Positions 8,628 to 17,673 of a DNA stretch of 64,000 bases are shown piece by piece. Origin of the DNA: Pseudanabaena sp. PCC 7367 (lineage in GTDB: Bacteria; Cyanobacteriota; Cyanobacteriia; Pseudanabaenales; Pseudanabaenaceae); the NCBI RefSeq assembly GCF_000317065.1, contig NC_019701.1, positions 1,426,001 through 1,490,000 of the forward strand, read 5' to 3'. Each line of letters opens with the position of its first letter. Positions within the stretch are counted from its first letter, which is position 1. A program made the translations under genes and the position numbers. Below the pieces are notes generated by a model, which saw only the letters and a list, made by a program, of their open reading frames with translations, did no database searches and was not told the origin of the DNA.

Positions 8628-10862
8628 TTATTTTTTGCGATGCTTATGCTGCTGGGGTTGCTGTTTGTGGTTCAAGAACCGATCGTCCAACCAATGTCTA
8701 GGCACACCCAAATGCTGACTGGAGCTACCAGCAGTAATTGCTCCTACCACCATGCCTGCTAAGCGCTGATAGAAGCGATTTTCCAGGGCAGCGGGCTGAG
8801 CTGGTTGAAATTTAGAGATTGCTGCCACCCTGGGCTGGGCTGGACTAGTTGAATTTACTGGGCTGGCTGGATTTAATTGAGTCGATCGCGGCGTAGAGCG
8901 ATTGCTTCCGCTCGATCTCTTGGCGCTGGTCGAATTATTACTATGGGCTAGATTCTTCGCATTGCTCTCATTACTAGGCGCATTACTAGGACAATATTCC
9001 GGCACCAGCTCTTTAACTAATTCCACCATTGGGGTTGGGCAATCGGTTTGGGCATAATTCAAGAGCGTCTGTAACTTCGGTTGCAGCGATCGCCATGCCA
9101 GCCTTGATTCATAGGCACAGAAAATTTTGGCATGTTGAGTAGACTTGGCACTATTTTTGTCTACTAATAATTCCTCATAGAGCTTTTCCCCTGGCCGCAA
9201 ACCACTGATTTTAATTTGAATATCTCGGCCTGGTTCCAAACCACTAAGCTGAATCATCCGGGTCGCCAGGTCATAAATCTTAACCGGCTCGCCCATGTCC
9301 AGCAAAAATACTTCGCCACCCCGCGCCATTGCCCCAGCCTGAATTACTAATCTGGCCGCCTCTGGGATCGACATAAAATAGCGAGTCATTTCTGGATGGG
9401 TAACGGTGATTGGCCCACCAGCCGCGATCTGCTGATGGAACCTGGGCACCACTGAACCACTACTACCCAGCACATTGCCAAACCGCACCATGGTTAAGCA
9501 GGTTGTATGGTTTGACTGAGTAGCCAAAGCCTGCAAGATCAATTCGGCGATCCGCTTGCTGGCTCCCATAATGTTAGTTGGGCGTACCGCTTTGTCGGTG
9601 GAAATGAGCACAAATAAATTTACTTCTGCGGCGATCGCACATTGTACTGCGGTCAGGGTGCCCATCACATTATTAAAAATGCCCTGCTGGGGGTTGGTTT
9701 CCACCAGTGGTACATGCTTATAGGCAGCAGCGTGGTAAATCGTATCCACCTGGCATTCGGTTAAAACTGATTTCAATCGTGCTGCATCGGTGACCGAACC
9801 CAGATAAGCATGTTGTGGTAAATCGGGGTATTTTTCTGCTAGTTCCAGATTGATCGTGTAGAGGGCAAATTCACTCATTTCATAGAGCACCAAGCATTTT
9901 GGTTGCTGCATGGCGATCTGACGGCATAATTCCGCCCCGATCGATCCGCCAGCCCCAGTTACCATCACTGATTTACCAGTAATATTAGTGCGCAGCAGCT
10001 TGGGATCAGGGGTGACCGGATCGCGCCCTAGCAGTTCATCCAGTTCAATCTGACGAATTTCGCCGATCGCCACTTTGCCAGTCAAGATCTCGCGCATCGA
10101 AGGCACGGTTTTAACGGGAATGCGCAGCGATCGCAACTTGTCCAGAATCCGCCGCCGATCTTCCCCTTTCACCGAAGGCATCGCCAGTAAAATTGCATCA
10201 CATGGCCGTTGCTTGATCAGGGCTGGTAGTTGGCTGGCCGCATGTACCCGCACACCGCGCACAATGTGGTCTTGTAGGGCGGGATTATCATCCACAAACC
10301 CGACAATCTTGATACTAGTGCCATTGATTAAGGACTCGGCCAATTGCGATCCAGCCGAACCAGCGCCATAAATAATTACCTGCTCTAGCTTATTGCGATC
10401 GTGCCCAGCCAGGTTAAACCTTTGCACCAGAGCCCGCAACCAGAACCGAGCCACTGAGACAAACAGCAGGCTGAGCAGGGCAGTATTGATCAAGACCGAT
10501 CGGGGCAGGAGCAGGAACTTCAGGAAGTAGGCCAGGGCGATCGAAATGCCAAAGCTGACTAACACAGGCTTAGCCGCGATCGCCATAAATTCCGCCCCCG
10601 TATAGCGCAGAATCGGTCGATATAGACCCATCGCCACAAACACCACCAGATTGATGATTAATAGCAATGCTGCCCGCCAACCATATTCTAGAATCTGCTC
10701 AACTGGGAACAGGTTATTAAATCGCAAGCCCAGCGCTGCATAGGTTGCGGCCAGAAATAATAAAGAATCCATCAGCACTAAGAGCGCCCGCTTTTGGGAT
10801 CGAGGTAGTGCCGCAGCCACCTCAAATTTCCCCATTAATTGGTTAATTCGCCAGCCTTGCAT
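8628..10862 (-). CDS. Membrane-bound nucleoside-diphosphate-sugar 4,6-dehydratase/epimerase (CapD/WbpM/FlaA1 family)
   Basis: This 744-residue protein has four predicted membrane helices in the first ~130 residues, a Rossmann-like domain starting at VIIYGAGSAGSQLA, and an extended SDR domain starting at VMVTGAGGSIGAELC. The SDR active site reads STDKAVRPTNIMGASKR. The usual Tyr of YxxxK is replaced by Met, as in WbpM/PglF UDP-GlcNAc 4,6-dehydratases. The enzyme likely makes UDP-4-keto-6-deoxy-HexNAc for a surface glycan at the inner membrane. A Ser/Asn/Pro-rich tail of about 115 residues follows the catalytic domain and ends in a Gln/His/Lys-rich stretch; its role is unknown. Substrate is inferred from family. 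Confidence 0.88.
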   Translation of the reverse strand: MQGWRINQLMGKFEVAAALPRSQKRALLVLMDSLLFLAATYAALGLRFNNLFPVEQILEYGWRAALLLIINLVVFVAMGLYRPILRYTGAEFMAIAAKPVLVSFGISIALAYFLKFLLLPRSVLINTALLSLLFVSVARFWLRALVQRFNLAGHDRNKLEQVIIYGAGSAGSQLAESLINGTSIKIVGFVDDNPALQDHIVRGVRVHAASQLPALIKQRPCDAILLAMPSVKGEDRRRILDKLRSLRIPVKTVPSMREILTGKVAIGEIRQIELDELLGRDPVTPDPKLLRTNITGKSVMVTGAGGSIGAELCRQIAMQQPKCLVLYEMSEFALYTINLELAEKYPDLPQHAYLGSVTDAARLKSVLTECQVDTIYHAAAYKHVPLVETNPQQGIFNNVMGTLTAVQCAIAAEVNLFVLISTDKAVRPTNIMGASKRIAELILQALATQSNHTTCLTMVRFGNVLGSSGSVVPRFHQQIAAGGPITVTHPEMTRYFMSIPEAARLVIQAGAMARGGEVFLLDMGEPVKIYDLATRMIQLSGLEPGRDIQIKISGLRPGEKLYEELLVDKNSAKSTQHAKIFCAYESRLAWRSLQPKLQTLLNYAQTDCPTPMVELVKELVPEYCPSNAPSNESNAKNLAHSNNSTSAKRSSGSNRSTPRSTQLNPASPVNSTSPAQPRVAAISKFQPAQPAALENRFYQRLAGMVVGAITAGSSSQHLGVPRHWLDDRFLNHKQQPQQHKHRKK

Positions 10863-11857
10863 GACTAAATTCAGCTAGAACAACTATTTTGATGCAGATT
10901 CCCTTAAAAGAATTGAAAGAATTGAATTAAAAAGCTAGATCAATTGGCTTAAATGCATTTGAATGCATAATTGCATCATATTTTTGGGTACTAAAAACCC
11001 TGGGCTAGACCAGTTTCCCCTCAGTCGATCGCCCCTACGTTGAGCCTAATTAAAAGCTCCAGTGATGCATATAAATACAGATATTTACTTGGTATTTACT
11101 TAGTTTGAAGTTGAGATAAATTCATTGAAACCCTTCCTGCCGCAGCTTGATACCACCCCGTATTTAATTCTTAGCCACGATTATTGCAATTAAATTAAGG
11201 CAATAATAAACAGTTAGTTACAGAACTTAGATTTATCAATTAATTGCGATCTTTGAATAATTACTATTGTTCAACTCTTGCCTAACCAATATTTAATCGC
11301 CTTAATGGCTAAGAAATATGGCCAATAAATTCAAGGGTAATTATTAGATATAGCCTAGTTAAACTAACTAAGCAATAAGTCTAATTATAGTTCAGAAGTG
11401 GGGCAAAAAATGATTGTTTGTCGTAACCAGACGGGGAAGTGATAACAGCTTGACAGCATCATCCATAACGATCGCTCTGGGTGATTGACTTAGTAATTGA
11501 CTTATTAGTAATTAAGCTGCGGGTCAATGGCTCAGCAAGGCAAACTAGATTTTTTTGATTTAGATTAATTAGATTAACTAGTCCTGTCACATTGGGTTGG
11601 CATAGCAGGATGTTACCCCCTGGCTACCATAAATTTCGAGCTGGCTGAAACTTGGCGCAATGTTGCCCAACTCGTTACAAAGCATTTTTCAGAGGATTGC
11701 TTCTGCACAGCTTCTAGGTCTTTATTGGTATTTACTTAACCGTAATTAACCTGGCGATCGCAATTGGGGTGATAATATTAAGAAAGTATAAGTATTCGGT
11801 CATAAGTATTCAGAAGTATTAAGTATTCAGAAGTATAAGTATTCAGGCATAACAAGC
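10863..11857. other. Long AT-rich intergenic region between divergent genes
   Basis: About 995 bases without a credible gene on either strand. It must hold the divergent promoters of the dehydratase gene and rpe. I see clustered ATGCAT palindromes around 10960-10980 and, next to rpe, the four AAGTATTC copies listed separately. No tRNA or conserved RNA fold was recognised. Confidence 0.6.
11790..11844. repeat. Four direct AAGTATTC repeats just upstream of rpe
   Basis: Exact copies of AAGTATTC begin at 11790, 11804, 11821 and 11837, so the spacing is 14, 17 and 16 bases. The wider unit is roughly AAGTATTCAGAAGTAT. The array ends 13 bases before the rpe start codon and may act as an operator, as leader RNA, or be the product of slippage. 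Confidence 0.85.
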
Positions 11858-12547
11858 ATGTCCAACAAACCAATAGTTATTGCTCCTTCAATTCTGTCGG
11901 CTGATTTTAGCCGCCTGGGTGATGAAATTCGTGCCGTTGATGAAGCCGGAGCCGATTGGATTCACGTTGATGTTATGGATGGTCGCTTCGTCCCCAACAT
12001 CACGATCGGCCCATTAATCGTTAGCGCGATCCGGCCGGTGACCAAAAAGCCGCTGGATGTCCATTTGATGATCGTAGAGCCAGAAAAATATGTGGCAGAT
12101 TTTGCCAAAGCTGGTGCTGATCATATCTATGTCCATGCGGAGCATAATGCTTCTCCCCACTTGCATCGCACCCTGGGTCAGATCAAAGAAAATGGTGCTA
12201 AGGCTGGTGTGGTATTAAATCCTGGTTCTCCTTTGTCTTTGATTGAATATTGCATCGAGCTTTGTGATCTGGTGTTGATCATGAGTGTCAACCCTGGTTT
12301 TGGTGGCCAGAGCTTTATTCCCACCGTGGTTCCCAAAATTGCTGCCCTGCGCCGGATGTGTGATGAGCGTGGCCTCGATCCTTGGATCGAAGTGGATGGT
12401 GGCTTAAAGGCTAATAACACCTGGCAAGTGCTGGAAGCTGGCGCTAATGCGATCGTGGCTGGTTCGGCGGTGTTCAAGGCTCCTGATTATGCCGAGGCGA
12501 TCAGAGGCATCCGCAATAGCAAGCGTCCTGAATTAGTTACGGCCTAA
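11858..12547 (+). CDS. rpe: Ribulose-phosphate 3-epimerase
   Basis: The enzyme interconverts ribulose 5-phosphate and xylulose 5-phosphate in the Calvin cycle and the pentose phosphate pathway. The 229-residue TIM-barrel protein has the family blocks [31 protein letters not shown] (metal-binding His and catalytic Asp), [18 protein letters not shown] (phosphate loop) and EVDGGL (second catalytic Asp). Length and start are standard. No good Shine-Dalgarno site is visible before the ATG, only the AAGTATTC repeats. The gene stands alone; the next gene starts almost 400 bases downstream. Confidence 0.97.
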   Translation: MSNKPIVIAPSILSADFSRLGDEIRAVDEAGADWIHVDVMDGRFVPNITIGPLIVSAIRPVTKKPLDVHLMIVEPEKYVADFAKAGADHIYVHAEHNASPHLHRTLGQIKENGAKAGVVLNPGSPLSLIEYCIELCDLVLIMSVNPGFGGQSFIPTVVPKIAALRRMCDERGLDPWIEVDGGLKANNTWQVLEAGANAIVAGSAVFKAPDYAEAIRGIRNSKRPELVTA

Positions 12548-12933
12548 GGTAGTTTTAGTTCAAGAGTTATTTTTATTTTTAACTCTAGCGATCGATGAGC
12601 GATGCTTAATTAATCGCTGATTAAATAATTGCCATAACAATCAAATATACAAATATAAAATAAGCCAGGGTTTCTAGACTGATTCAACTTAAGGCGGGCA
12701 GTATCTACAATAGTTAGATACGCTACTTTAGTTAATCTAGGAACCCTGATTTTATTTCTGTGGCTGCTAGTAATTGCCAAAACTATTAATAAATATCAAA
12801 CCCATTAAATTCACTAATAGAGCTGCAAATATTTCGCGCTAATGGCATTTGGCATTAATATGTTTGGCGATCGTTTGGTTGACCTGGTGCTTCATTTACC
12901 TGGCTGTCTAGAGTCTATGGAGGTTGATTTGGG
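12548..12933. other. Intergenic region after rpe with structured inverted repeats
   Basis: No gene is seen. An AGAGTTA/TAACTCT inverted repeat with a T-rich loop lies at 12563-12586, close to the rpe stop, and could serve as a weak terminator. The main feature is the element at 12666-12748, listed separately. The region ends with a GGAGG at 12919-12923 that serves the next gene. Confidence 0.6.
12666..12748. other. 83 bp structured inverted-repeat element (terminator, RNA or MITE-like)
   Basis: The outer arms CAGGGTTTCTAGA (12666-12678) and TCTAGGAACCCTG (12736-12748) pair over 13 positions with a single T-G wobble. Between them sits a second perfect hairpin, GTATCTA/TAGATAC (12701-12707 and 12715-12721, loop of 7). 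An A-rich run precedes the left arm and ATTTTATTT follows the right arm, which fits a factor-independent terminator. The nested structure and absence of coding potential would also suit a small RNA or a short non-autonomous element, but I see no target-site duplication. Confidence 0.6.
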
Positions 12934-13389
12934 ATGAGAAGAAGCAAACGCAATCGCCGCCCCCCTAGCCGATCGATCGATTGGGATAAGTTTGAACAAA
13001 ATAGCGATCGCTCTAATCGGGCTGATGCTCAATCAGAGAATGATTCACCTAGCCTCAGCAAAGCCTATAAAAAAGCCTATTTATATGCCTGCCTGATGCC
13101 TGTGTTTGGGTTTGTGCCAGCGGCGATGACCTTTATTGGCAAGCGGGGCGATCGGCAACAACGGGAAGTGAGCAAGGTATCCCTTTCTTTGTTAGTGGCA
13201 TGGCTGCTTGTCTATGCTGGCTCTGGCGCGATTGGTGCTAATCCAGAGGGGGTGCAAGTTACCAGCCAACTAATCCAGGGCAGTCTATCTTCGCTTTATT
13301 TTGGTATCAGCGTTTGGCTAATGTATCGATTGGCCAAGGGTAAGCAGGTGGTATTGCCTGGGCAGGGGCAAGATGAGCCGGACAAATAA
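12934..13389 (+). CDS. Small membrane protein of unknown function
   Basis: The protein has 151 residues. The N terminus is basic, with MRRSKRNRRPPSRS, then a polar Asp/Ser-rich stretch to about 43. Three hydrophobic segments follow at roughly 47-67 (YLYACLMPVFGFVPAAMTF), 80-99 (SLSLLVAWLLVYAGSGAIG) and 116-130. The start ATG is preceded by GGAGG at 12919-12923 with 10 bases of spacing. I recognise no family. It is followed after 11 bases by another small membrane protein, so the two are probably co-transcribed and may work together. It is real by spacing and by its Shine-Dalgarno site, but the function is unknown. Confidence 0.7.
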   Translation: MRRSKRNRRPPSRSIDWDKFEQNSDRSNRADAQSENDSPSLSKAYKKAYLYACLMPVFGFVPAAMTFIGKRGDRQQREVSKVSLSLLVAWLLVYAGSGAIGANPEGVQVTSQLIQGSLSSLYFGISVWLMYRLAKGKQVVLPGQGQDEPDK

Positions 13390-13400
13390 ACCTAGAAAGT

Positions 13401-13673
13401 ATGTCCAAATATCCCCTGGTGCTGATCGCTGCTAGTTTGATCTTTGCCGTTTTACCCCTGCTCTCAGTATTGTTGGCCAATTTGATTGGTAATCTGCTCG
13501 GTTGCCAGGTAAATGAGGGATTTGCCAATTCTTGTCAGGTTGGCTCGTTTGAGCTGGGTGGCATTTTAGCCTGGATGTTTACTGCTGGCTGGTATATATT
13601 CTTCACTTTGCCGATCGGTTTGGTGGGAGTTGGCGGCGGCTCAATTTGGTTAATTATGCTCAACCAAAAATAA
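13401..13673 (+). CDS. Small two-helix membrane protein of unknown function
   Basis: A 90-residue protein with two long hydrophobic stretches: LVLIAASLIFAVLPLLSVLL near the N terminus and LAWMFTAGWYIFFTLPIGLV followed by a Gly-rich GVGGGS near the C terminus. Two Cys (CQVNEGFANSC) lie in the polar loop between them, which would face the periplasm if the N terminus is inside; a disulphide is possible. It starts 11 bases after the preceding membrane protein gene and most likely shares its transcript. No family recognised. Confidence 0.65.
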   Translation: MSKYPLVLIAASLIFAVLPLLSVLLANLIGNLLGCQVNEGFANSCQVGSFELGGILAWMFTAGWYIFFTLPIGLVGVGGGSIWLIMLNQK

Positions 13674-13789
13674 AAAAATAAGTAGAATAACTGGGCACAA
13701 TTGCCACGATTAGGCATTAGTCTAGTTAAGGCAAAATAGAAAAAACCAACAATGAAATATTGAGACTACCTAGTGGTGTGGTTGTGGTG

Positions 13790-14866
13790 ATGGTAGAGCG
13801 ATTAGCTGGCAGGGTAAAAAAAACTAAATCACGTTTTTGGGCTGGCCTCAGGGTAATTCTATCTTTGGGCTTAACCTGCCTAACGATTACTAGCTGCATC
13901 GATCGCCAGGAAAAAGTACCCGTTTTTATTTTTACGCAGGTTGCTCCCGACGGCACCACGATCGATACATTGGTTCCATCTGACCTGGTTGCGGCTCAGG
14001 GTTCTTTGACTGATGTGATCAACTCCCTGCCAGAAGATCGCAGCTTTCAGGTGGTCAAATTTGGTGAATCACGAATGCAATTCCAAGCCGCCGAACTATC
14101 CGGTTCCCAGGTGTTTGGTGAGATTGCTACCTTTCAACTGCCCGCCGCCATTACGCAGGACAATAACCAGGGGAATGACATCTGGCAGGAGCGTAATTTG
14201 TTGATTGTGCCCAGTGGCTTGGTGACGATCGCTGCACCGATCGATCCTGAAACTGAAGTGGCTGCCGATCCAACCAGTCAACCAACAACCTCGCGCCGCT
14301 ACACCTGTCCCAGTGGGGTGCAAAGTCTGGTGCTTGATAACAGCCGAGCGTTGTTTTTAGATCTCGGAGCCAGGGTCGATCACCTGCCAAGGGTAGCAGT
14401 TTCCTCGGTGATGTGTCTGGATATTGACAATAATCAGCAAGCAGAGATTGTGGCTGGACTGCGATTAGACAACATCAATCGACCCAGTAGCTTGGAAATA
14501 GATGCCTGGCAGCGATTCTTGCAGCTACCGATCGATCAACGTTGGGAATATAGCATGTTGGTGATGTTGCGACGGCCAGATGATGCCCCCGATACCTGGC
14601 TAGTGGAAACGATCGCTACCCATAGTCGTGCCTTGGCCTATACGCAGGATAGTGTGGGCAGTTTTGCGCTCTTTAGTGCCCATGATCTCGATGGTGATGA
14701 TTGGCTGGAATTGGCGATCGTGGAAATTGGCCTGGACACAGTAGAGGCGCTAGTATTGACCAGTGGTGCGAATAAATGGCAGTGGCAGAGTTATTATCAA
14801 CCCGATCGGCCCTTGGATGTGGTGCAAAAGCAGGAACCAGAGCCAGTACCACAACAACCACAATAG
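13790..14866 (+). CDS. Predicted lipoprotein of unknown function
   Basis: From the ATG at 13790 the protein has 358 residues. It starts with a basic n-region (MVERLAGRVKKTKSR), a hydrophobic h-region and the lipobox ITSC, with the lipidated Cys at residue 36. Further upstream only a TTG start is possible, and it would put a second hydrophobic stretch before the signal, so I prefer the ATG. The mature part resembles secreted beta-rich proteins. It contains an Asp-rich FSAHDLDGDDWLELAIVEIG segment similar to FG-GAP/VCBS calcium-type loops, and MCLDIDNNQQAEIVAGLRLD shows the same DxDxD-like pattern. I infer an envelope protein, possibly a beta-propeller fragment; the role is unknown. Confidence 0.7.
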   Translation: MVERLAGRVKKTKSRFWAGLRVILSLGLTCLTITSCIDRQEKVPVFIFTQVAPDGTTIDTLVPSDLVAAQGSLTDVINSLPEDRSFQVVKFGESRMQFQAAELSGSQVFGEIATFQLPAAITQDNNQGNDIWQERNLLIVPSGLVTIAAPIDPETEVAADPTSQPTTSRRYTCPSGVQSLVLDNSRALFLDLGARVDHLPRVAVSSVMCLDIDNNQQAEIVAGLRLDNINRPSSLEIDAWQRFLQLPIDQRWEYSMLVMLRRPDDAPDTWLVETIATHSRALAYTQDSVGSFALFSAHDLDGDDWLELAIVEIGLDTVEALVLTSGANKWQWQSYYQPDRPLDVVQKQEPEPVPQQPQ

Positions 14867-15625
14867 CTAATCAAACTCTGGTAAATTTGCTGTCATAGGA
14901 GTGTCATAGCAGTAGGAGAAGCGTGATTAAGGGCGGAGCTAAAATTTATTTAGTCAGTAGTAGCGATCGGCTGGGCTCTATTGCTAGACTATGGAACAAA
15001 CGTTAGGGTAGTTATACCTATGACAAATACCAAATACAATCAAATACAATGCGCTTGCGATCCTGATCCTCAAATCTAAACACTCAAATCTAACTAAACC
15101 AACCAGCAAAGCTAATTTAAATTAGGCCAGTGGTAGCAGTTTTGATTAGCTCAATCAATCCGAAAATCAACAATCTAATTGAAGATTATTTGTCAAAGTA
15201 GACAATGGGTCTAGGTAAAAACGCTGAAGTTGAGCATAGGAGCTTGCAGCCAAATACTGATCTTAGTTAAATTCATATTTACAGCTATGGACAGCTATGG
15301 GTGATTAAGTTAAGCACCTAAATTAGTCAATTTAGAACAGCGGAGCAGTGGTTAGGTAAAAAATGCGTCAATCGCATACTAGATAAATATGATTGAATAT
15401 CTACGCTAATCACTGTAATTTTGAGTAAAGCCTTAACGTCTAAGCGTTTTTACATTAAAGTCGGTTGTAGTTATGATAGACATCAGCAATGGTGGCGATC
15501 GCCGTAATAGCCCTCAATCCAGGTTCTACTGAAGAGCTACTAATTTAATCCTTTGATCATCCCGATCATCCCGATCACGCAAACACAATCAGCTTGAGGA
15601 GTCCCCACAAAAGGTAACAGTGACT
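14867..15625. other. Intergenic region rich in short tandem duplications
   Basis: About 760 bases without a gene. Several short tandem duplications occur: an 11 bp pair at 14891-14912 (one mismatch), exact 10 bp pairs at 15031-15050 and 15281-15300, and a 9 bp pair near 15557. An AAGG at 15611-15614 may act as ribosome binding site for the next gene. Confidence 0.6.
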
Positions 15626-16219
15626 ATGGTTAACCAGATCAAACGCGATGATATGTATGACAAGCTAGGTAATATCGATCAGATCCGCGATATTATTTTT
15701 GGCGCTCAGTTGCGTGAATATAACTCCCGCTTTGAAAAGATCGAAGCAGATATTGTGGCGACTCAAGATGAGTTACGCGATCGGGTGAGTGAAATCAAAA
15801 ATGCCCTGACCACAGAAATGCGCGTGGCGATCGAAAGTTTGGAAAAGAAGCTTAAAACTTTGCAAACCTCCTCTGACGAAGAACGCCAGGATCTCCGCCA
15901 GCAAGTCGATCGCACCTATCGCAAGACTACCGCTAACTTTGAAAAACTGAGTGCCGATCTAGACGATAGCACCAGCTCGATTAGAGATGAACTCAACGAG
16001 GCCAAAGAGAAGCTGCAAGAAGATGTGCGCAGCCTCAGAACCTATATCCAAGAAGAACTCGATCGCCGCCTCACTGCCCTGGGTGATATGAAAGTATCCC
16101 GTGATGATATGGCGGAAATTTTGTTCGAGCTGGGGATGCGCTTGAAGGGCACTGAATTTGTGCCAGAGCTAGAAGAAGCCTCCGATCTGATTCTGGTCGA
16201 TCGCATGTCTAATGAGTAG
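15626..16219 (+). CDS. Coiled-coil protein of unknown function
   Basis: The protein has 197 residues from the ATG at 15626; a GTG six bases earlier is possible. The first 35 residues (QIKRDDMYDKLGNIDQIRDI, then IFGAQ) look like a compact conserved head. Residues ~38-150 form a nearly unbroken coiled coil rich in Glu, Lys, Leu and Arg. The last 45 residues (MAEILFELGMRLKGTEFVPE) look globular. There is no signal peptide or membrane segment, so it is cytoplasmic. It resembles no V-ATPase stalk subunit I know, although such a subunit lies 1.5 kb away. I do not recognise the family. Confidence 0.7.
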   Translation: MVNQIKRDDMYDKLGNIDQIRDIIFGAQLREYNSRFEKIEADIVATQDELRDRVSEIKNALTTEMRVAIESLEKKLKTLQTSSDEERQDLRQQVDRTYRKTTANFEKLSADLDDSTSSIRDELNEAKEKLQEDVRSLRTYIQEELDRRLTALGDMKVSRDDMAEILFELGMRLKGTEFVPELEEASDLILVDRMSNE

Positions 16220-16666
16220 ATCAAATTGAAAATTATTAGGGATAACGGCGATTTGAAAAATTACTCGTTATGCTGATGTGGCAAGGAATTGGCTATATTT
16301 TAAAAGCTGGTCTACTTTGGCTGATGTGACGGATTGATCCAGTATGGTCAGGAATTAATTGGTTAGTCGCAAAGATCTAAAAGGTACAGCGATCGACTAT
16401 ATGTTCATAATTCATAGTTAGGTTCCAGATGAGCTTGCTCAACTTAATTGGGATTGGGGCTGATGCCCTTTAGGTTTTTATTTGAGTTCTTGTTTGAATT
16501 ACCAAACCAAATGCCACAAGCCATCTATATCTATGAGTAGTTACATCTGGCCATCCATTAGTATATTTTTTTGACATCAACTTATAAAAAATAAAGCTTT
16601 TAGGTGCACTTGGATCAACTGGATCGACCACAGAGTGCGCTTTAGGCATTTTAGGATTTGATAAGA
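16220..16666. other. Intergenic region, no gene seen
   Basis: About 450 AT-rich bases. A short GGGC-TGAT-GCCC hairpin at 16457-16468 followed by a T-rich stretch may terminate the upstream transcript. AGGA at 16653-16656 lies ten bases before the next start codon. Confidence 0.5.
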
Positions 16667-17374
16667 ATGCAAAACTGGTTTAAATATTCGTCGGGCGCAA
16701 ATTTGTTAGGTTTAAATTTATTAGGTTCAAAGGCTAGACTTTTGGGACAGTCTGCCTCCAATTCTCTGGTTATGGGTCTAGGCTCTAAGCTCCGATCGCT
16801 CTCGATTACGATCGCCCTTGCCCTGATCATGTATGTGACGATTGGCTTAACCCCAGCCGCATCAGCGATCGCTGCACCAATCACCTTCACCCCCCCAATG
16901 CCGATCGCGGTAATCAGCACCACCAAAGTTACGCTGCACGATAATCCCACGGTGCCAGGTGAAGTTAAAGATCGGTTCAGCAAGATCGTTAACACAATGC
17001 AAAAAATGCGGTTTTGCAACCGAGAAAGTTGTTTCTATCGCGGCCTAGAATCAAATATTCAAGCGACCCAGAGTGAGCAGGAGCCCTATGCCGCCACAAT
17101 CCATGCCGAAATCGATCGGCCAGCCTCTTTCTTTGACTACGCCGATTATCACTTTGCCTACGTGGGCGATCGGTGGCGTTTGATGGGTGCAGAAGAATAT
17201 ACCGATGTGGCTGATTATGTATTCAAGGGTGATAAGTACGAGATTTTTAGCGTCCATGCCAGCCGCATTCTCAGAGGCAACATTGAAGATGCCCTCAATC
17301 GCACCAGCAGCCTGAAGTCTGGTTATGTGCCGCTCTATTACAGTGTGCTCAGATATGGGGTTGAGCGCGATTAG
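16667..17374 (+). CDS. Predicted exported protein of unknown function
   Basis: This 235-residue protein has a long N-terminal region and a signal-like segment ITIALALIMYVTIGL, followed by TPAASAIAAP with a probable signal peptidase cleavage at the Ala-rich end (about residue 70). The mature part is about 165 residues, with two Cys close together (FCNRESCFYRG), suited to a periplasmic disulphide. The C-terminal half contains FFDYADYHFAYVGDRWRLMG and ends in YYSVLRYGVERD. I do not recognise a family. The 40-50 residues before the signal are unusual and could mean the true start is further in. The gene ends in a strong bidirectional terminator shared with the opposing V-type subunit gene. Confidence 0.65.
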   Translation: MQNWFKYSSGANLLGLNLLGSKARLLGQSASNSLVMGLGSKLRSLSITIALALIMYVTIGLTPAASAIAAPITFTPPMPIAVISTTKVTLHDNPTVPGEVKDRFSKIVNTMQKMRFCNRESCFYRGLESNIQATQSEQEPYAATIHAEIDRPASFFDYADYHFAYVGDRWRLMGAEEYTDVADYVFKGDKYEIFSVHASRILRGNIEDALNRTSSLKSGYVPLYYSVLRYGVERD

Positions 17375-17541
17375 ACAATGAAAATTTCCAACAACAACCA
17401 ATAAACTAGTTTTTAAATAATGTCAGTTTGATAAAGACGATCGCCGCCTAAACAATTTGGTACTTAGGCAATCTTCTGTAACCATTAGTCAGATGGTTTC
17501 AAATATCTATCGAACTCAGGTTAAACAACTTACTAAACAAT

Positions 17542-17591
17542 AAAAATGACAGATCGCAAGAGTAGTGAGTCTCTATGAATCTGTCGTTTTT
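17542..17591. terminator. Bidirectional factor-independent terminator
   Basis: AAAAATGACAGAT (17542-17554) pairs with ATCTGTCGTTTTT (17579-17591) over 13 positions with one wobble, and AGAG/CTCT can pair inside the loop. The A-tract on one side and T-tract on the other let it work in both directions, which suits its place between two convergent genes. Confidence 0.8.
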
Positions 17592-17673
17592 AAGTTTCTA
17601 GGTTATCTTGATCTGAGATTAGATCTAATATTAGAGTTGCCGATCTAAGCCAATCGTAGCTGAAATAAATTAG

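Noticed and set aside
12666-12748. Inverted-repeat element as an insertion sequence remnant
   Set aside because: No transposase fragment and no target-site duplication could be seen; kept only as a structured element of unknown kind.
15626-16219. Coiled-coil protein as a V-type ATPase stalk subunit (D or E) for the lone B subunit
   Set aside because: The N-terminal and C-terminal motifs of those subunits are absent; only the coiled coil is shared.
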